Shown piece after piece: positions 1-12,789 of a DNA stretch of 64,000 bases (position 1 is its first letter; each line of letters starts with the position of its first letter). Source of the DNA: Ampullaceana balthica (Eukaryota; Mollusca; Gastropoda; Lymnaeidae); assembly GCA_944989445.1 (NCBI GenBank), contig CALYLW010000040.1:1798818-1862817 (forward strand), written 5' to 3'. The notes below the pieces were generated by a model, which was not told where the DNA came from, did no database searches, and saw only the letters and a program-made list of their open reading frames with translations. A program made the translations under genes and the position numbers.

Positions 1-967
1 GTAAAGCAGCAGTTACCTGACTTACCTGGAGCTGTAATCATCTACAGTCCGGCCTCACCAGACGAACGCTCCTGATGCTGCTGATCTAAAACTAAAATTC
101 GATTACCGGTAGTCTCAGGCTGCCCCGAGTGGTGCCCCCTTATCTTATAAAATATCAAGAGCTATATTTCCACCTCAAATAGATCCCTGCAAGTATTCTG
201 CACCACGTCAGGAGACTTCTCCTCTAGGGAGAAAACAACTTGAGAGTTATGCTTTCCTGTCAGGGAATCTCGGTTCACAGTAAGGGGGCTTGACATTTTG
301 ACAGCCTTTTTCTTTTTTAAATGGAGACCGTATGGGTGCTAAGGTGTTTGGTAATAGAGGTGTAAGGGTAGCGTGTCTCTATTACACGGTGTAATGGGGG
401 ATGACGTTTTCACTAACGTAAGATGTGAAGGGGATTTCAGCGGAAGTTGTTTGGTGTGGTTTTATTACAATGTATGGGAGTAAAAAAAAAGGTGGGTGGG
501 GGTTAATAGTGTAAACAATCCTTAAATAAGCACTTTCGAATTTCGGATAATATGAAATGGGAATTAGAAACGATTACGTAGCTTTTACAAACAAGTCATA
601 CTAACGAACGAAAAACAAGTTTAATCACCAAAAATTTGAATAGATAACTTCCTTCGCCTACAGTTTTAAAATATTTATGGTCCTCTAAAATAAAATAACC
701 TTATGAAACCGCACATTTAACAGCATGCAAGGCCCAACTAAAAGCTCTACTAGTGTACATCTCCAAACTAACCGTCTTTTCTTTATTATAAAACAGGTAT
801 ACATGTAACATATCAATGGCAAAGAAGAACATAATACAACATTGGCAAAGAAGAACATATAACATAATGTTTCTTAAACAAACAATGAAATTGGTATGAG
901 TGTGCATTTAGTTTGTATTTGACTTAATCATGTTTCTAAATTAACTGAATAAAAATAGGTGAATGAA

Positions 968-1046
968 CAGACAGGTAGACAGACAGATAATACAGGTAGG
1001 AGGGTGGATGGATGGATGGACGGAAGGAAGGAGAGAGAGAGAGAGG
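968..1046. repeat. Simple repeats (GACA, GGAT, GGAA, GA)
   Basis: Consecutive short runs of related purine-rich motifs: agacagacagata, ggatggatggatgg, ggaaggaagg and gagagagagagag. It is an ordinary compound microsatellite; the overlapping serine- and leucine-rich frames on the minus strand are by-products of it. Confidence 0.8.
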
Positions 1047-1465
1047 CTGGTGATATTGTTGATATCTGATGGTCTCACGAATACAGCCCTTCGGACCATA
1101 CGTCCGTAACAGTTGGAGCGGGGTGGAAGGGGGGCAACATTTAAACCCGCAAAGGTCAAGGTCCAGACTAAGTCTTAACCCCCCCCCCTTCCCACACACA
1201 GGACCAATTTTTCCCCGACGCTGGAGTAGATTAACTGGTAGGATTAACAGGATTAAGTAATCCTAATAAACACCACCCACAAGCCGTGTAGCGAGAGATC
1301 CCTCTCGACATGTACACAACGCATCCGTGTCAAGTGTGTAACACCAAAGAGACCGGCAATGTAGGGACGAGTTATTCTTGGTGTGAAGTTTGTTATTTCT
1401 TGGCTGTGTTCTGCGCTCTGGTGGGTAAAAGTAAACGTTACGGGTGAAGGGTGCAGGTGGAGGAG

Positions 1466-1531
1466 TAAATGTATGTGTGCAGTGTGCAGTATATGTATGT
1501 GTGCAGTAAATGTATGTGTGCAGTATATGTA
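1466..1531. repeat. Short tandem repeat, ~19-bp unit
   Basis: About three to four imperfect copies of a unit beginning gtatgtgtgcagta, alternating with aaat or tatat spacers. No coding content. Confidence 0.7.
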
Positions 1532-3171
1532 TGTGCTTGATCCTACTCTATATTAACTATATAAAATATTTGGTTGTTTGTTAGTTAGAGTTAACGGTGC
1601 GATAGGATGGGGTGAAAAACTAAACATCACTATTCTAACTAAAACCCATGCCATCTGAAATAACGAAAGTGGCTTTTATCAAAATCATATTTTACTATCA
1701 TTCAAATGAAGTGATAATTATGTGATGGTGAATAAATCTCGTCGACACCATAAATTAGTTTGTCGTAATCACAAGCTAACTTTATTACTGTCACAACTGG
1801 AAAGGATTTACCCTCCAGAGTTCTCATCATCAAAGTGGGGGGAGGGGGTGAGTATCACCATGATCAGGGGCTCTAAGAACATAAAATGTATTAGCCACAT
1901 GTAAGTGTAGACAATAAAGGCACTCCAATGGCAATGCGTTAGAAATGACCTATAGCAGTCAGACTAACTAACACACTATTGTTGAATCATTTCTTGGTGG
2001 CGTCAGTATCGGAATTTCAGTAAGAGCCTTTGGTGAGTTGTTTTACAGTGACGACGTTGTTCATCGAGACACGGGAACCTCAACGCTGTAATGCCGGTCA
2101 TTTGCTACGCTATAGTCACGTGGGAAGCATCCCGACTCGACATTACAACGACCAACTGGTATTTGCCCCGCTTCCCAGGTCTGACTAGCAGCACCCATCC
2201 CCGTGAAGGAATGGCGACCCCACGGTAACCTCCACATTGCCAGGAATTCATGAATGAATGGACTTCATGCGGCCATCCGGCAACATTCGCGTTGCCACGT
2301 GAGATTGGCGCCGATGACTGATGAGCGGAGCGGTTCCCCCAACAATAGTAAAAAAAAATTTTTAAAGGTTTGGTTGAAGACTCCACTTTCAGATTTCACG
2401 GTTACTGTACATCGTCTTACACAATGTGAACCTCATGAATGTTCCTTATCCCCCAGCCTCATGTGAACCACACATGTTTTACCACTATCAACTTTTTGGA
2501 ACAGTATCAGTAGTAAATGCAAGTTCAACGACAATATTCGGGAACCTGAAAGATGAAACTTTGGATGTCTTAATCCTTAAACTCACATAATTTTTTTTTA
2601 TTTGACATACTGATTGTTATTGAAGCATGGATATAACAAATAATAGGCTCAGTCCTCTAATTCTGGGGAGGGAGGGGTGTCAATCACAATCTATCAATGC
2701 CAATCTCCCAGTCTGCTGTCAGGCGGTATTTGAACCCACTGTTGATAAATGGGCTGAGAGTGAAAGTGAGATAATTACAGCGCGTCAAACCAGTATCAAA
2801 TGACACGTGGGGAGATAAATGACCAAATAGTTAGACTAGTGACCTAGTCTGGTCAGAGACCTAGTCTGATCGTGGTTTAGGCTATGGCCCACTTGTTAAA
2901 AAAAACGCATGCAGGCAGATGTGTTATTACAGGTGTTGAAAGGAAACAGCTACTTCAAATCTGAGTTTGGTGGCCGTGTAAGGTAGTAATACACTACATA
3001 CCAGTCTTATGATCTTAATTTCTCCAGGTGGCAAAATACAATTTATGGACGTACAACAAAGGTAAAAGTTGTATGTGAATATAACGGGGATGGGGGGTTA
3101 AGTGCCGTTAGAGAAAATTAAATTTGACTGAGAATTTAACACCAATCATAGTAGTCTAATGTGAAATCACA

Positions 3172-3234
3172 AGAATATGACCGTAATACACAAGAATATG
3201 ACCGTAATACACAAGAATATGACCGTAATACATT
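3172..3234. repeat. 21-bp tandem repeat, three copies
   Basis: Three adjacent copies of a 21-bp unit containing caagaatatgaccgtaat, apparently identical. It is the smallest of the many minisatellites in this window. Confidence 0.85.
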
Positions 3235-4225
3235 TCCGTAAAGGACAAAAAACAAAAACAAAAAAATCGGTTCAAAAGCATAAAAATTATATATCAACTA
3301 AAAATCAATTTTTTGAAAGCCCACGCAATTGAATACTTTGATTTTTTTTAAAAGAGAAATAGTTGCGCTAATATTCTTTTAAAGGTTTGTAATCAATATA
3401 CTGCTAACAGATATTGGATTGCTGTATTGCTAAACTTAATTTTTCAGTGCTAAACATCAAAATAGAATCATATCTGATTGCTTTTTTTTATATTGCAAAC
3501 ACTGCATGCTGTTTGAATTATTCTGAATATGTTGCCAGTGGGATTGTCATGAATTATCTCCAATAGCAAATATTACACGTATTTACAACCTGGGTATACA
3601 GGACTCGGTGACCAGTCAAAATGGCCCCAAACAAATTGTTAACATTATTTAACAAAACTTTTTTTTTAAAAAATTTTTTAAGCTTTTGTTAACCTTTTCA
3701 CCCTTAAAAAAGGTGGTAAAAGTGTACAATTATTTCTTGTGATGTTATTATATTGTTTCTTGTCAACAAACAAACGTGATTCGTACCATTTCGTGTAAAG
3801 GCTATTAAATTCAATCTTATGATGTCATTATTATTGTTTATTGTGAGCTAAACCTGACACTGAATAGGTGAGTAAAAATACGAATATAATTTTTGATTGT
3901 ACATTTTACTATTAGTCCAGGGCCGTTTTGTAGGTGAACCACAGGACTCCTAACAATATGAATATGAGGACCAAATAATTCAAATATGGCGAAGACTTAA
4001 GACTTAAATAAACAAAACGTGTGTATGTATCTAAAAAGGTAATTGTTTTCAGGTTGCCAAAGAAGTCTATAAAAAATAACCAAGGACACCTGTTGCAAAC
4101 AAGTGCAATTAACCATATCGCTATCACAAAGATGGTGCTAACACTAGTACAAATAGCCTTTCTCTTCAACAGACATGGTGACTATATTATAAGAGTACTT
4201 TATAAAAAAATTAACATGCACTCAC

Positions 4226-4462
4226 CTCCAAAAATAATGAATGCACATAACGATGAATAAGAGCGGTCTTGCCACAGCCACAAGAGCCTACCACCACTAT
4301 CTTCGATCGCACCTCCTTGGACATCACCCCAGGGGTGTCCAATTCAGCCACTTGGGGTGGTCTGTCTCTGATAGAACCCCCGTCTTTAGCACGGGGGGTT
4401 TGACCCCGGGCGCCATCTTTCAAAGGCATGAACACGAAATCCGAGCACTTCTGATCTTTCAT
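4226..4462 (-). CDS. First coding exon of a Rho/Rnd-like small GTPase
   Basis: The exon reads from an ATG at 4462 down to 4226 and is followed by a good donor, GAG|GTGAGT. It encodes 79 residues: about 47 of poorly conserved N-terminal extension, then a first beta strand and P-loop, KIVVVGSCGCGKTALIHRY, which fits the GxxxxGK[ST] nucleotide-binding motif. Among Ras-superfamily proteins the CGKTAL context is closest to the Rnd branch of the Rho family, which regulates actin; that family call is from memory and only moderately firm. Transcription would start above 4462, where the sequence is AT-rich with no obvious core promoter. The exons carrying switch I, DxxG and NKxD were not found, so the gene is partial here and could instead be a processed or broken copy. 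Confidence 0.6.
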
Positions 4463-7400
4463 TGAATATATTCCAACTGATAGTGAGTGCAGATCCTCGG
4501 TTCCGTTAGATTGTTTATGTCCACTCCAGATACTGAACTATGTTCCCTCCAAATGTTGAATTGAATGTCGATTAAGGATCCGAAAGTTATTTGAGTTTGA
4601 GGACAGCATCAGATCGATTTCAAGTTAATCCAAATAAAGAATCTTGACCAGAAGTGAGAATCAAATTAATTGAATAAAGGAATCTGTAGGGTACGCCGAA
4701 TCCCGATTCCAGATCAAATACAATTCACTCAAGTAATAAAAAATAACTTTCACAGATTTGCTGGTGTTAAGAAAAAGAAACAAGTAGAATAAATTTCTTT
4801 GCATACGTTTGTTATACATAATTTCAATAACTAAGGTTTGTGTTATATATTTCAATATTTCATGTTAAAAAAATGTGTGAAATCCTTTCCACTTTGCTTC
4901 ACCATTCAAGTTAACAGTAGTATAAGTAAGTAGGCCTATAAAATATAAATACTTATAATTAGGCTTAGGAAAGTTGTGGTTACTTGGTAGGCTATTTAGA
5001 AAAGTTGTAATTTGTTAACTAATATAAATATAAAAAATTAAGCAGTACCATCGGTAAGCTAATAGACCTATACTATTTACATTCCCATGTTCTGAAATCG
5101 CAAGGCAAGATAGAATTAGAAAGAATGATTCTGACTTCTTCATTCCATGTCAACCACTCCCAATGACGACCCTGTTTCAAACCGACCGTTGTTAGATTTG
5201 AGTTAGTGTTACTGTCACTGTTACCAATAACCAAGTTAATTTCAGTTCACAGCTTCATTTCCATAACTTAAACTTGGCTTCAATTACTTCAAACGTATAA
5301 TGAACTGTCCATATAAGGTGTTCATTGCAAATAATTCTAATAGGTACTTCGATACTCGTTCGCGCATCGTTCTGCGCATGTCGTAAATTCACGCAAAAAC
5401 TGTCATGGCGATTTTACAGTCGGTCTTTCGGCCACATCGGTAGTTCGCGTTGTACGTCACAGTTTTCTAAAAAAAGCCCACTTCGTCATCACAGTTTTAT
5501 ACAGCCTGGTTTTCCGAACATATCGATACCATTTTTGAAGCGATTTCGAATTTCAACCGGCGGTGCTATACGTTTGAACTGAATTGTGTGACGGTAAACT
5601 AATAAACAAATTAACCCTGAGTATTAAGAGTTTGTGGTTTCAATGTAATCCTGCAACATTCATTTTCTGATTTGAATAACTTTACTTCGTTAAAATTGGC
5701 GTAGGTACTCGTTAGTTATGCTTGGTACAGTGTAAGGACTTGAAGCGAAAAAATGTCAATGCCTCATAAGTCACCTCCCTTCATAAACAAAAGCTTGGGT
5801 TGTCGGAAATGGATTTGCCGATCAATTTACGCAAAAATGAATAAATATAATTATATATTGCAATGGTAAAGTTTACTTAGAGTTATTACAAGAATTGAGT
5901 AATTATATTAATAGTATTTTGAATAAAAACACAAAAAATAATAAAAAGTACACTATCATTGTGTCAATAATATTTTAACGACTAATACTAATACTATTCA
6001 ATACTACTAGTACTAGTCTAATTCTAAACTAATAGTAATAGTTAGAGTTCATTATTCGTAATATTAGAGTCAGTTTACAAAGAAATACAGGTCAAATTAA
6101 CATTAGACACTAATACTATTAATTATAATTACATAATTTGTATATTATTAATATTTATAACTATGAATACTATGATATGTCATGTCAATGTCTTGTGGTG
6201 TACTATTAACATTAATTATAAGCGCATAATTATAAGATTTTACTAATGCTAAGTCCAAACTGACTGATACTTACCTTAGAATTAATAATGATAATAGTGA
6301 TGTAATCCTTTTATTTAATGTTTGTTGTTAAACATTTTTTGTTATATTTATATCTTACTCACCATCTTCTTTTTACAAAGATGAGGCTCATGAGGACATA
6401 CACTTTTGACAACAAACACTTAATATTTTTTACATAAATAATCAAAATAAATAAATCTCAATAATTAAAATACATTACATGTAATGAGATACTTAAATCT
6501 TCAAACACTAATTGATTTTAATTTTAATTTGAAATTTCACTAATCAGGCGTCGGGGATGTGGGGTATTTCCAAAAATAATTTATTGTAAATTGCATTCTC
6601 ATTCAGTTTTATTTTAAAAGTCAAATACTTACCCTTTAAACATTTAAATATAGTTATTGATTTAAATTTACCATATAATTAATTAAAATACATTAGGCAT
6701 GCAACAGTTTGTACTGATTTATATATATATATATATAAAATAATTATTTTCGCTATGATTTTTTTCAACGTAGCCTTTAAATATATTTTTTCAAAATTCA
6801 AAATCTTGATATACTTTAAACATATCTTGTTCATTGTTTTGTAAATTGGATTGTGAATGTATCCTAAAAATTTGATACCTTTATCTCTAAAATTAAAAAA
6901 GTTGTGAGGGAAAGAGTACAGAATTTTGAAATTGGGGTCACAAGTTTTTTAATAAATTATATAGGTTATATAAGGGGCAAAAAAAATCGACAAAAAAATT
7001 CATAACTCCACTTCTATAAAAGATAGAAAGACAAAACAAGTGTTTTTGAAAAGGTCTTAGCAAGCCCTTTAAAATGATATATTATTTAAGCCTATTGGAC
7101 TACATTTAAATTTTCTGTCAAAGTACCTAATTCTAAAGTAAAATATTAACTTTCAATAAAGTCTGTACTGTAAAGACAGTTAAGTCATATAATTTAAGGA
7201 AAAGAAAATTTCTGAAGACACAACAAGTTCGACAAGAATAACGACTTGACCTTTACGACTTCGACGTTGCGTTTATTAGTTAAGAGTTAAGTCTTATATT
7301 ATAATATACATTTACATTGTATTATAAAATTATAAATAAACTTAAATACATTTCATCTATTAGGGCCTAATCTATATATTCTATTAAACATTTTTTTTAA

Positions 7401-9250
7401 TGATAGGCCTAGATCTATAACTTGTTGAAACGACTTACTACTTACTGTTAATCAGATAATTTAATCAGTGTTACTGAACTGTTAACGCATGTCTAATAAC
7501 TAATAATAAAATTAAATAATGTCAAAGAAAGTAGTTAGTAATTCATAGTTTTCTTCAACGATAATAATAAGACATGATGATAAGTTATTAAGAAATATTT
7601 TTTTCTTAATTACAATTCAATCTTCTAGAATGTCTAGATACTGCTAATGGCTAATGCGCTGAAATTAAGGCAGGGATTACCCAATACGACTATACTGAAT
7701 ACTGTGACGACTATACATTTTACTTTCATAACTTTCTGTTTGTATGAGTATGAGAATGAATTATGCCTACCTGAATAATAAATGAAAGTTAACTTAATCA
7801 TCATTACCAAATCAAGAACAAGGCACAAGTAATAAACTTTTAATCACCACTTTAAAACATTCCGAGTCAAGTCTAAACTCCGTGTACGTCTTGCCTGTGT
7901 TAAGAATGCACTGTCGGCTGTCGGCGACCAACCAACGTTAAAAGCAACCAAATGAAAGCCTGTTGCTGTATTATAACCCCGCTTCACTTTTCACCGACGA
8001 ACGACACGATGGTTAGGTTATTTCCCCTTGCTAGGGATTGTGAATGAAAAGTCACGTGGTAAGCTCCTCCACCAATGACATTACGGGTCGGTGTAGTTCT
8101 AAATTTAGGCATTCCGTAAAGTTGAAGTTTTAAGAATGATAACGTTGAACATTCCTGAAGTCCGTCCCGTTTTGTTGGATTTATGGTCGACACGTCCTTT
8201 GGGGTTGATACAAGGATCAGACCAAATGAATGGATGTGTAACCACACACAGCAGAGTGTTATTACATTATGAACTCTGGCACAGTACGCCTCAACACATT
8301 TCATGTTTTGGTCTATAGTCTATAGCCTGCATTATACTGTTGCGAAGATTAATTTTCTGCATAAAGGGAAAAAAGTGTGTGTGAGGGGGGGGTGGGTGAC
8401 AATAACGAAGCTAAGAAGATTTTAATTTGGCTCATATTGTATAGATGGACATAACATGAAGCCTTAAGTCATAAAAATAGTAACCAACTTAAAAGCACAA
8501 TTTAATCACTAATAGGCTTAATAGCAATGGTGTGCTATCGCAGGAGGGACTAGAGGACATATTTATTCTGACGTATTTAAAAGACACCAGCAATTTATTC
8601 CCTGCCACACCTTTTAAACAAAACAAAATGGTTAAAGATCCGTCCCATCAGTACCCCTTTTAAATTGGATTTAATAGATTTTCGTGCACTTTTATTATGA
8701 ACTTTTAGGGCTGTCACAGACTTGTGCCTTACACAAGACAAACCACGAAACAAACCTATTCAAATTTAAGAGACAAACGTGTGTCTGGCGTGGGTGTGAG
8801 AAGGTTTTGTGTGGGGGGGGGGCAGGTTATAGAGTTGTTCTTTATTGCGACCAACACCCCCTCCCCTCCCCCACCTCGCCTACAATTATTGGGGTAGATC
8901 CTGTCGTGGCAGCGACTCAAAGGCCGTCAATGGTTATAGTGGTCGGTGTGAAACATGGCCATTAGTGGGGAGTGGCTGACATGGAATGATGGAATGGCCG
9001 CGGGTACACGCAGTGTGTTAGGTGTGCTGTGTCGACCAAATGGGCGGAGTACACGCCGGCTAGTCGGGACGTTCTTGGAACAGCGGACTTGAGTTCATCT
9101 GACGCAATGAGACATGCATTTTCAAACAAAACATCACCTCCTTAACATAGCCATGGCCACTAATTCATGAAATAGGGTATTACCGCGGTCAACTGCCCGC
9201 CCCGCGGTTCTAGAGCGGAGACTATTCAATCTCTGTCCCTTTGTAAAAGT
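4463..9250. other. Long AT-rich non-coding stretch
   Basis: No gene, transposon terminus or RNA gene was recognised over almost 4.8 kb. It is strongly AT-rich, especially 5850-7620, with a short TA dinucleotide run near 6720-6737 and G-rich tracts near 8384-8395 and 8811-8822. It probably contains the upstream region and possible 5' untranslated exons of the GTPase, but none can be pointed to. The short frames here have no recognisable composition. Confidence 0.5.
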
Positions 9251-9254
9251 AGAC

Positions 9255-9475
9255 TGGATTCGTAGAAGGAATAGTCGCGTTCTTGGTTCTTGTAGGAATA
9301 GACTTGGTCTTTGAAGGAATAGATTTGGTCTTTAAAGGAATAGACTTGGTCTTTGAAGGAATAGACGGTCTTTGAGGGAATAGACTTGTTCTTTGAATAG
9401 ACTTGGTCCTTGAAGGAATAGACTTGGTCCTTAAAGGAATAGACTTCGTCCTTGAAGGAATAGACTTGATCCTGG
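9255..9475. repeat. Minisatellite, ~20-bp unit
   Basis: Roughly ten imperfect copies of a unit of the form gaaggaatagacttggtctt. Some units are shortened, for example around 9362-9395, giving an uneven period. No reading frame of interest. Confidence 0.8.
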
Positions 9476-10101
9476 TCCCTTGTTTTATGGAATAGATAAC
9501 TTCTTTAATATTTAAGTAGTTTTATTTTATCGTATTTATGAATTTATGAAATTTGTCAAGGAGTGTTACACTCAGTGTATGGAGATCTTTGAAGGCATAG
9601 ATTTCGCTCATTATTCAAAACTTCTGATCAATAAAGTCAGGGGCTCCCATTTACTAAGAATATGAAAAACCATCAGTGGTACTTCAAGCTACAAACTTAA
9701 TTCGTTCTATAACTTGTTTCGTAGCCCGAAACGTTCGTAAACCGAAAAATTGAAATTAATGATAATTAACATTTTAAAATCCTTTATATTAACTCGTGGT
9801 GTCTGGTTGCTTGATTGCTTGTCGGTCGCCAAAACTTTGTATCGATTTTAACCCACTTCCTCGTAAGCTAGCGAGCTGAAATTTAGCAGGCAGCTTGTTG
9901 GCGATGATAAAAACTATGTATCAAAATTTCAGATCGATCACATTTACCGTAATTGAATTATTGATTTTTTAGTTTATTTTATTTATTCCTATGTATCATG
10001 TTATTTTTTGAGATAGAGTGTAAGGGTGCGCATTATATTGAACAACCTTTCTGTCGCGCAATTAGGTGCGTATTTTATTGACAACACCTTTTATAAACAT
10101 A

Positions 10102-11034
10102 CTAGGGGCAAGTACCCGGCTCCCGCCCGGGTTTAACAACAACAGCAACAACAACAAAAACAACAAAAAAAACAACAAAAAAAACAAAACAACAACAAAC
10201 AACAACTACAACAACAACAGCAACAACAACAAAGCAACAACAACAAAGCAACAACAACAAAACAACAACTACAACAACAACAGCAACAACGACAAAAACA
10301 ACAACAGAAACAGCAACAAAACAATAAAAACAAAACAACAACAAAAACAACAAAATTAACAACAAAACAACTACAACAGCAACAACAACAAAGCAACAAC
10401 AACAAAACAACAACTACAACAGCAACAACAACAAAGCAACAACAACATGAAGGGCATTGTCGTCGCAGGGCAAGGGATGTGGACAACAACAACAACAGCA
10501 AAAACAACACAAAAGCAACAACAGCAAAAGCAACAACAACAGAAACAACAACAGCAACAACAACAAAAACAAAACAACAAAAACATCAACAACAAAACAA
10601 CAACAAAACAACAACAAAACAACAACAAAACAACAACTACAACAGCAACAACAACAAAGCAACAACAACAAAACAACAACTACAACAACAAAAGCAACAA
10701 CAACAAAGCAACAACAACAAAAAAAATTATTTTATGGCGATAATCGCCTTCTTGTTAATCTCGACACCAAAATGTTTATTAATTTGCGTCATTATTTTAC
10801 GTCTTAATTTTCAATTATTTTTATTTAATATAGCTCATATAGGGAAAAACTACATTTTGGGCCCCCGGGCCCCAGTATCTTATATATATGGAACGAAACC
10901 TGTTTAATAACCTTTCCGGTATAATTTTGTGTACGTGTACCAAATTTCACGTTATTTGGTTGTCTGGATCTTGAGTTATTAGGGAACAGACAGACAACCA
11001 GACAGACAACAAATGCGGCTTATATATATAGAGA
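10102..11034 (-). mobile_element. Non-autonomous Helitron with an (AAC)n core
   Basis: On the minus strand it begins TCTCTATATATATAAGCC and ends in CTAG, preceded by a GC-rich hairpin (CCCGG-GCGGGAG-CCGGG), which are the hallmark Helitron termini. It lies between host A and T with no target duplication. An intact R1 copy at about 59490-59520 reads straight through the same junction (aaacatattcctgatcgg), giving an empty site that fixes both borders. There is no Rep/helicase coding capacity. The right part resembles the ~165-bp units of the larger Helitrons in this window (a gggcccccgggcccc block near 10859), so it belongs to a related family. Confidence 0.85.
10134..10727. repeat. Long (AAC)n microsatellite
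   Basis: Nearly 600 bp of AAC/CAA trinucleotides with interspersed AGC and ACT variants, broken by about 40 bp of unique sequence at 10447-10486. It lies inside the Helitron at 10102-11034. All six frames stay open because of composition, giving poly-Asn, poly-Gln and poly-Thr frames on plus and poly-Leu, poly-Cys and poly-Val frames on minus. None is a gene. Confidence 0.95.
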
Positions 11035-11483
11035 TTCCTGATCGGTGCACATTATGTTAAACATGTTTTACGACACAACTACAAATTTGTAATTTTTGGA
11101 TGGTCTTGCGCTGCGTATTATAATGAACATTCTTTTAGTTACGTCTCATACATAAAGGATTTATCGTCAAAAACTTGGTTTTTTACGGGTTTTTTAAATT
11201 AGAATTTAAATAGACTGATTTGAACAACTGTCGATCTTCGTGTGGTACACATTAGCGATCTTACACACACGAACGCCATTTGCACGTTTCACATTTCTTC
11301 CTTTCTTTACCTTCAATTGTATACGTTTCTGTCCCCTAGCAGCACCACAACCGTTCTTGTCGTCATTTTACTGATGGGGTTAACATGAAAAATAACGAGA
11401 GCTGTAAACCCGAACAAAATGCCACTGCTAATTCACTGCTAAGAAATCTTTGAAGGCTGTGTAGTAACACCAATAATAGTGAA

Positions 11484-11607
11484 GTTACACACGAGTTCAT
11501 AACTAGGCTCAAATGTTACACACGAGTTCATAACTAGGCTCAAATGTTACACACGAGTTCATAACTAGGCTCAAATGTTACACACGAGTTCATAACTAGG
11601 CTCAAAT
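11484..11607. repeat. 31-bp tandem repeat, four copies
   Basis: Four head-to-tail copies of a 31-bp unit starting gttacacacgagttcataac, essentially identical, which suggests recent expansion. Confidence 0.9.
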
Positions 11608-11987
11608 GCTGGTGCTAATTTATTTAGTACTGCGTTGCCTTCGCTTGTACTCAATGGCAGAGTCTATGCGATCTTTGTCTCGAAACTTCAGTCATGCTCT
11701 CTTTCTCTGTCTGTCTCTCCCTCTCCGGCCTCTCCCTCTTTTGATTGCCATCGTGTGTACTACTCGTTAACCGAGACAACCCCCCTCCCCCCCAAAAAAT
11801 CAAATTTGGTGTTCGTTACCCAAGTAGTTCGTGACCCGAGGCGATCGTAACCCGAGGTAATAATGTAATTAAACTTCCTTCAAAAAGTTTCATGTTACTC
11901 ATAAAATCGAAACATAGTAAATACATGCAGTAGCGTAGCTAGAACTTTTGCCGCCCGGGGCGGTCTCCAACGTGCCGCCCTTTTTAA

Positions 11988-12373
11988 GGACCGTCCATAA
12001 ATGACATCACGCACCTGTTACGATGTGTGACGAGGGGGGCGTGTTTGAGAAATGTGACGTCACGTCAAAACGCGCAACTTAAAAAAAAATTTCAACTTAA
12101 ATATTGATTACTGACACTTTATTTAATGACGTTTACGTAAAACGCGTGTTACAATATTAGAGTGCAGACTTGCACTAAAAACGTAAAATTTGATTTGAAA
12201 CATGCTTATTTTCAAATAGAAAATACGGCTTTTATGGTTCGGGGGGGGGATGTCAAAGCTGTATGACGTCATGTTGAAGAAGGGGTCAAAATTTTTGTGA
12301 CGACGTGTGATGAGTGCGGAGGGGGGGGGGTGAAAAATCAGCCAAAATCGCGTGACGTCATTTATGGACGGCC
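11988..12373. mobile_element. Nested MITE with ~25-bp terminal inverted repeats
   Basis: The left end contains CCGTCCATAAATGAC(A)TCACGC and the right end its near-perfect reverse complement. The element is about 386 bp, has no coding capacity, and sits just inside the left terminus of the hAT element. The exact outer borders and target duplication are unclear because the flanking bases are ambiguous. The superfamily is not determined. Confidence 0.65.
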
Positions 12374-12789
12374 ACTTCGTCTATTGTTTTTTTATAAATT
12401 CTATGTTCGTTTTTTATAAATTAATAAACATGAATAAATAATTGTAATTGAAACGAAGAAAAGGTGGGGAACATGTTTACCATTGCATGCAATATTTATG
12501 TGAGCAGTAATAAAAGAGGCCGCATAAGATGCTATACCTATAAATACACATTTATAAAAATACACTATATATTTTTAAAGGCCACAAGAAAGTTACTGAG
12601 GTCGCAGGCAAGAGAAAACATATTCCAAATTAGCACCAAAAAAAAACATTATCAATTACTATTCTTTTATTTTATAATTATAAATAAATGATTTTTTTTA
12701 CAAACAAAGAAATTGTATACATTATTATGTAATCATATTTATACATTTACTTTCCTAACACACTTTCATAATAGAAAAACTCGTGTATT

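Larger units (their letters stand above)
1..4225. other. No coding gene recognised; AT-rich flank
   Basis: No reading frame in this stretch shows a recognisable domain, and none has convincing splice borders. It holds short low-complexity tracts: purine-rich tetranucleotides near 968-1046, a poly-C run near 1182, and small tandem repeats listed separately. The later exons of the small GTPase that starts at 4462 would be expected here or beyond the left edge, but I could not find the switch I, DxxG or NKxD motifs on the minus strand. Confidence 0.5.
9777..11195 (+). repeat. Interspersed repeat R1, copy a, split by a Helitron
   Basis: R1 is my label for an unclassified interspersed repeat of about 440-500 bp. 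It starts near AAATCC(C)TTATATTAAC, has a conserved core with CCCACTTCC and GAGCTGAAATTT, and ends near GGATTTATAGTCAAAAACTT then a T-run and ACGGG. This copy occupies 9777-10101 and 11035-11195 and is interrupted by the Helitron at 10102-11034. Other copies lie at 19863, 20322, 22440, 22718, 49083 and 55303. The two ends share a subterminal AAATCC(C)TTATAT in inverted orientation, so a MITE is possible, but I see no clear target duplication and no coding region. Confidence 0.7.

Noticed and set aside
21..99. Possible minus-strand exon before a strong CAG|GTAAGT donor
   Set aside because: All three frames contain stops, so it cannot be coding; a 5' untranslated exon cannot be shown from sequence alone.
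10102..10907. Poly-Asn, poly-Gln and poly-Leu/Cys frames
   Set aside because: Products of the (AAC)n microsatellite in all six frames.
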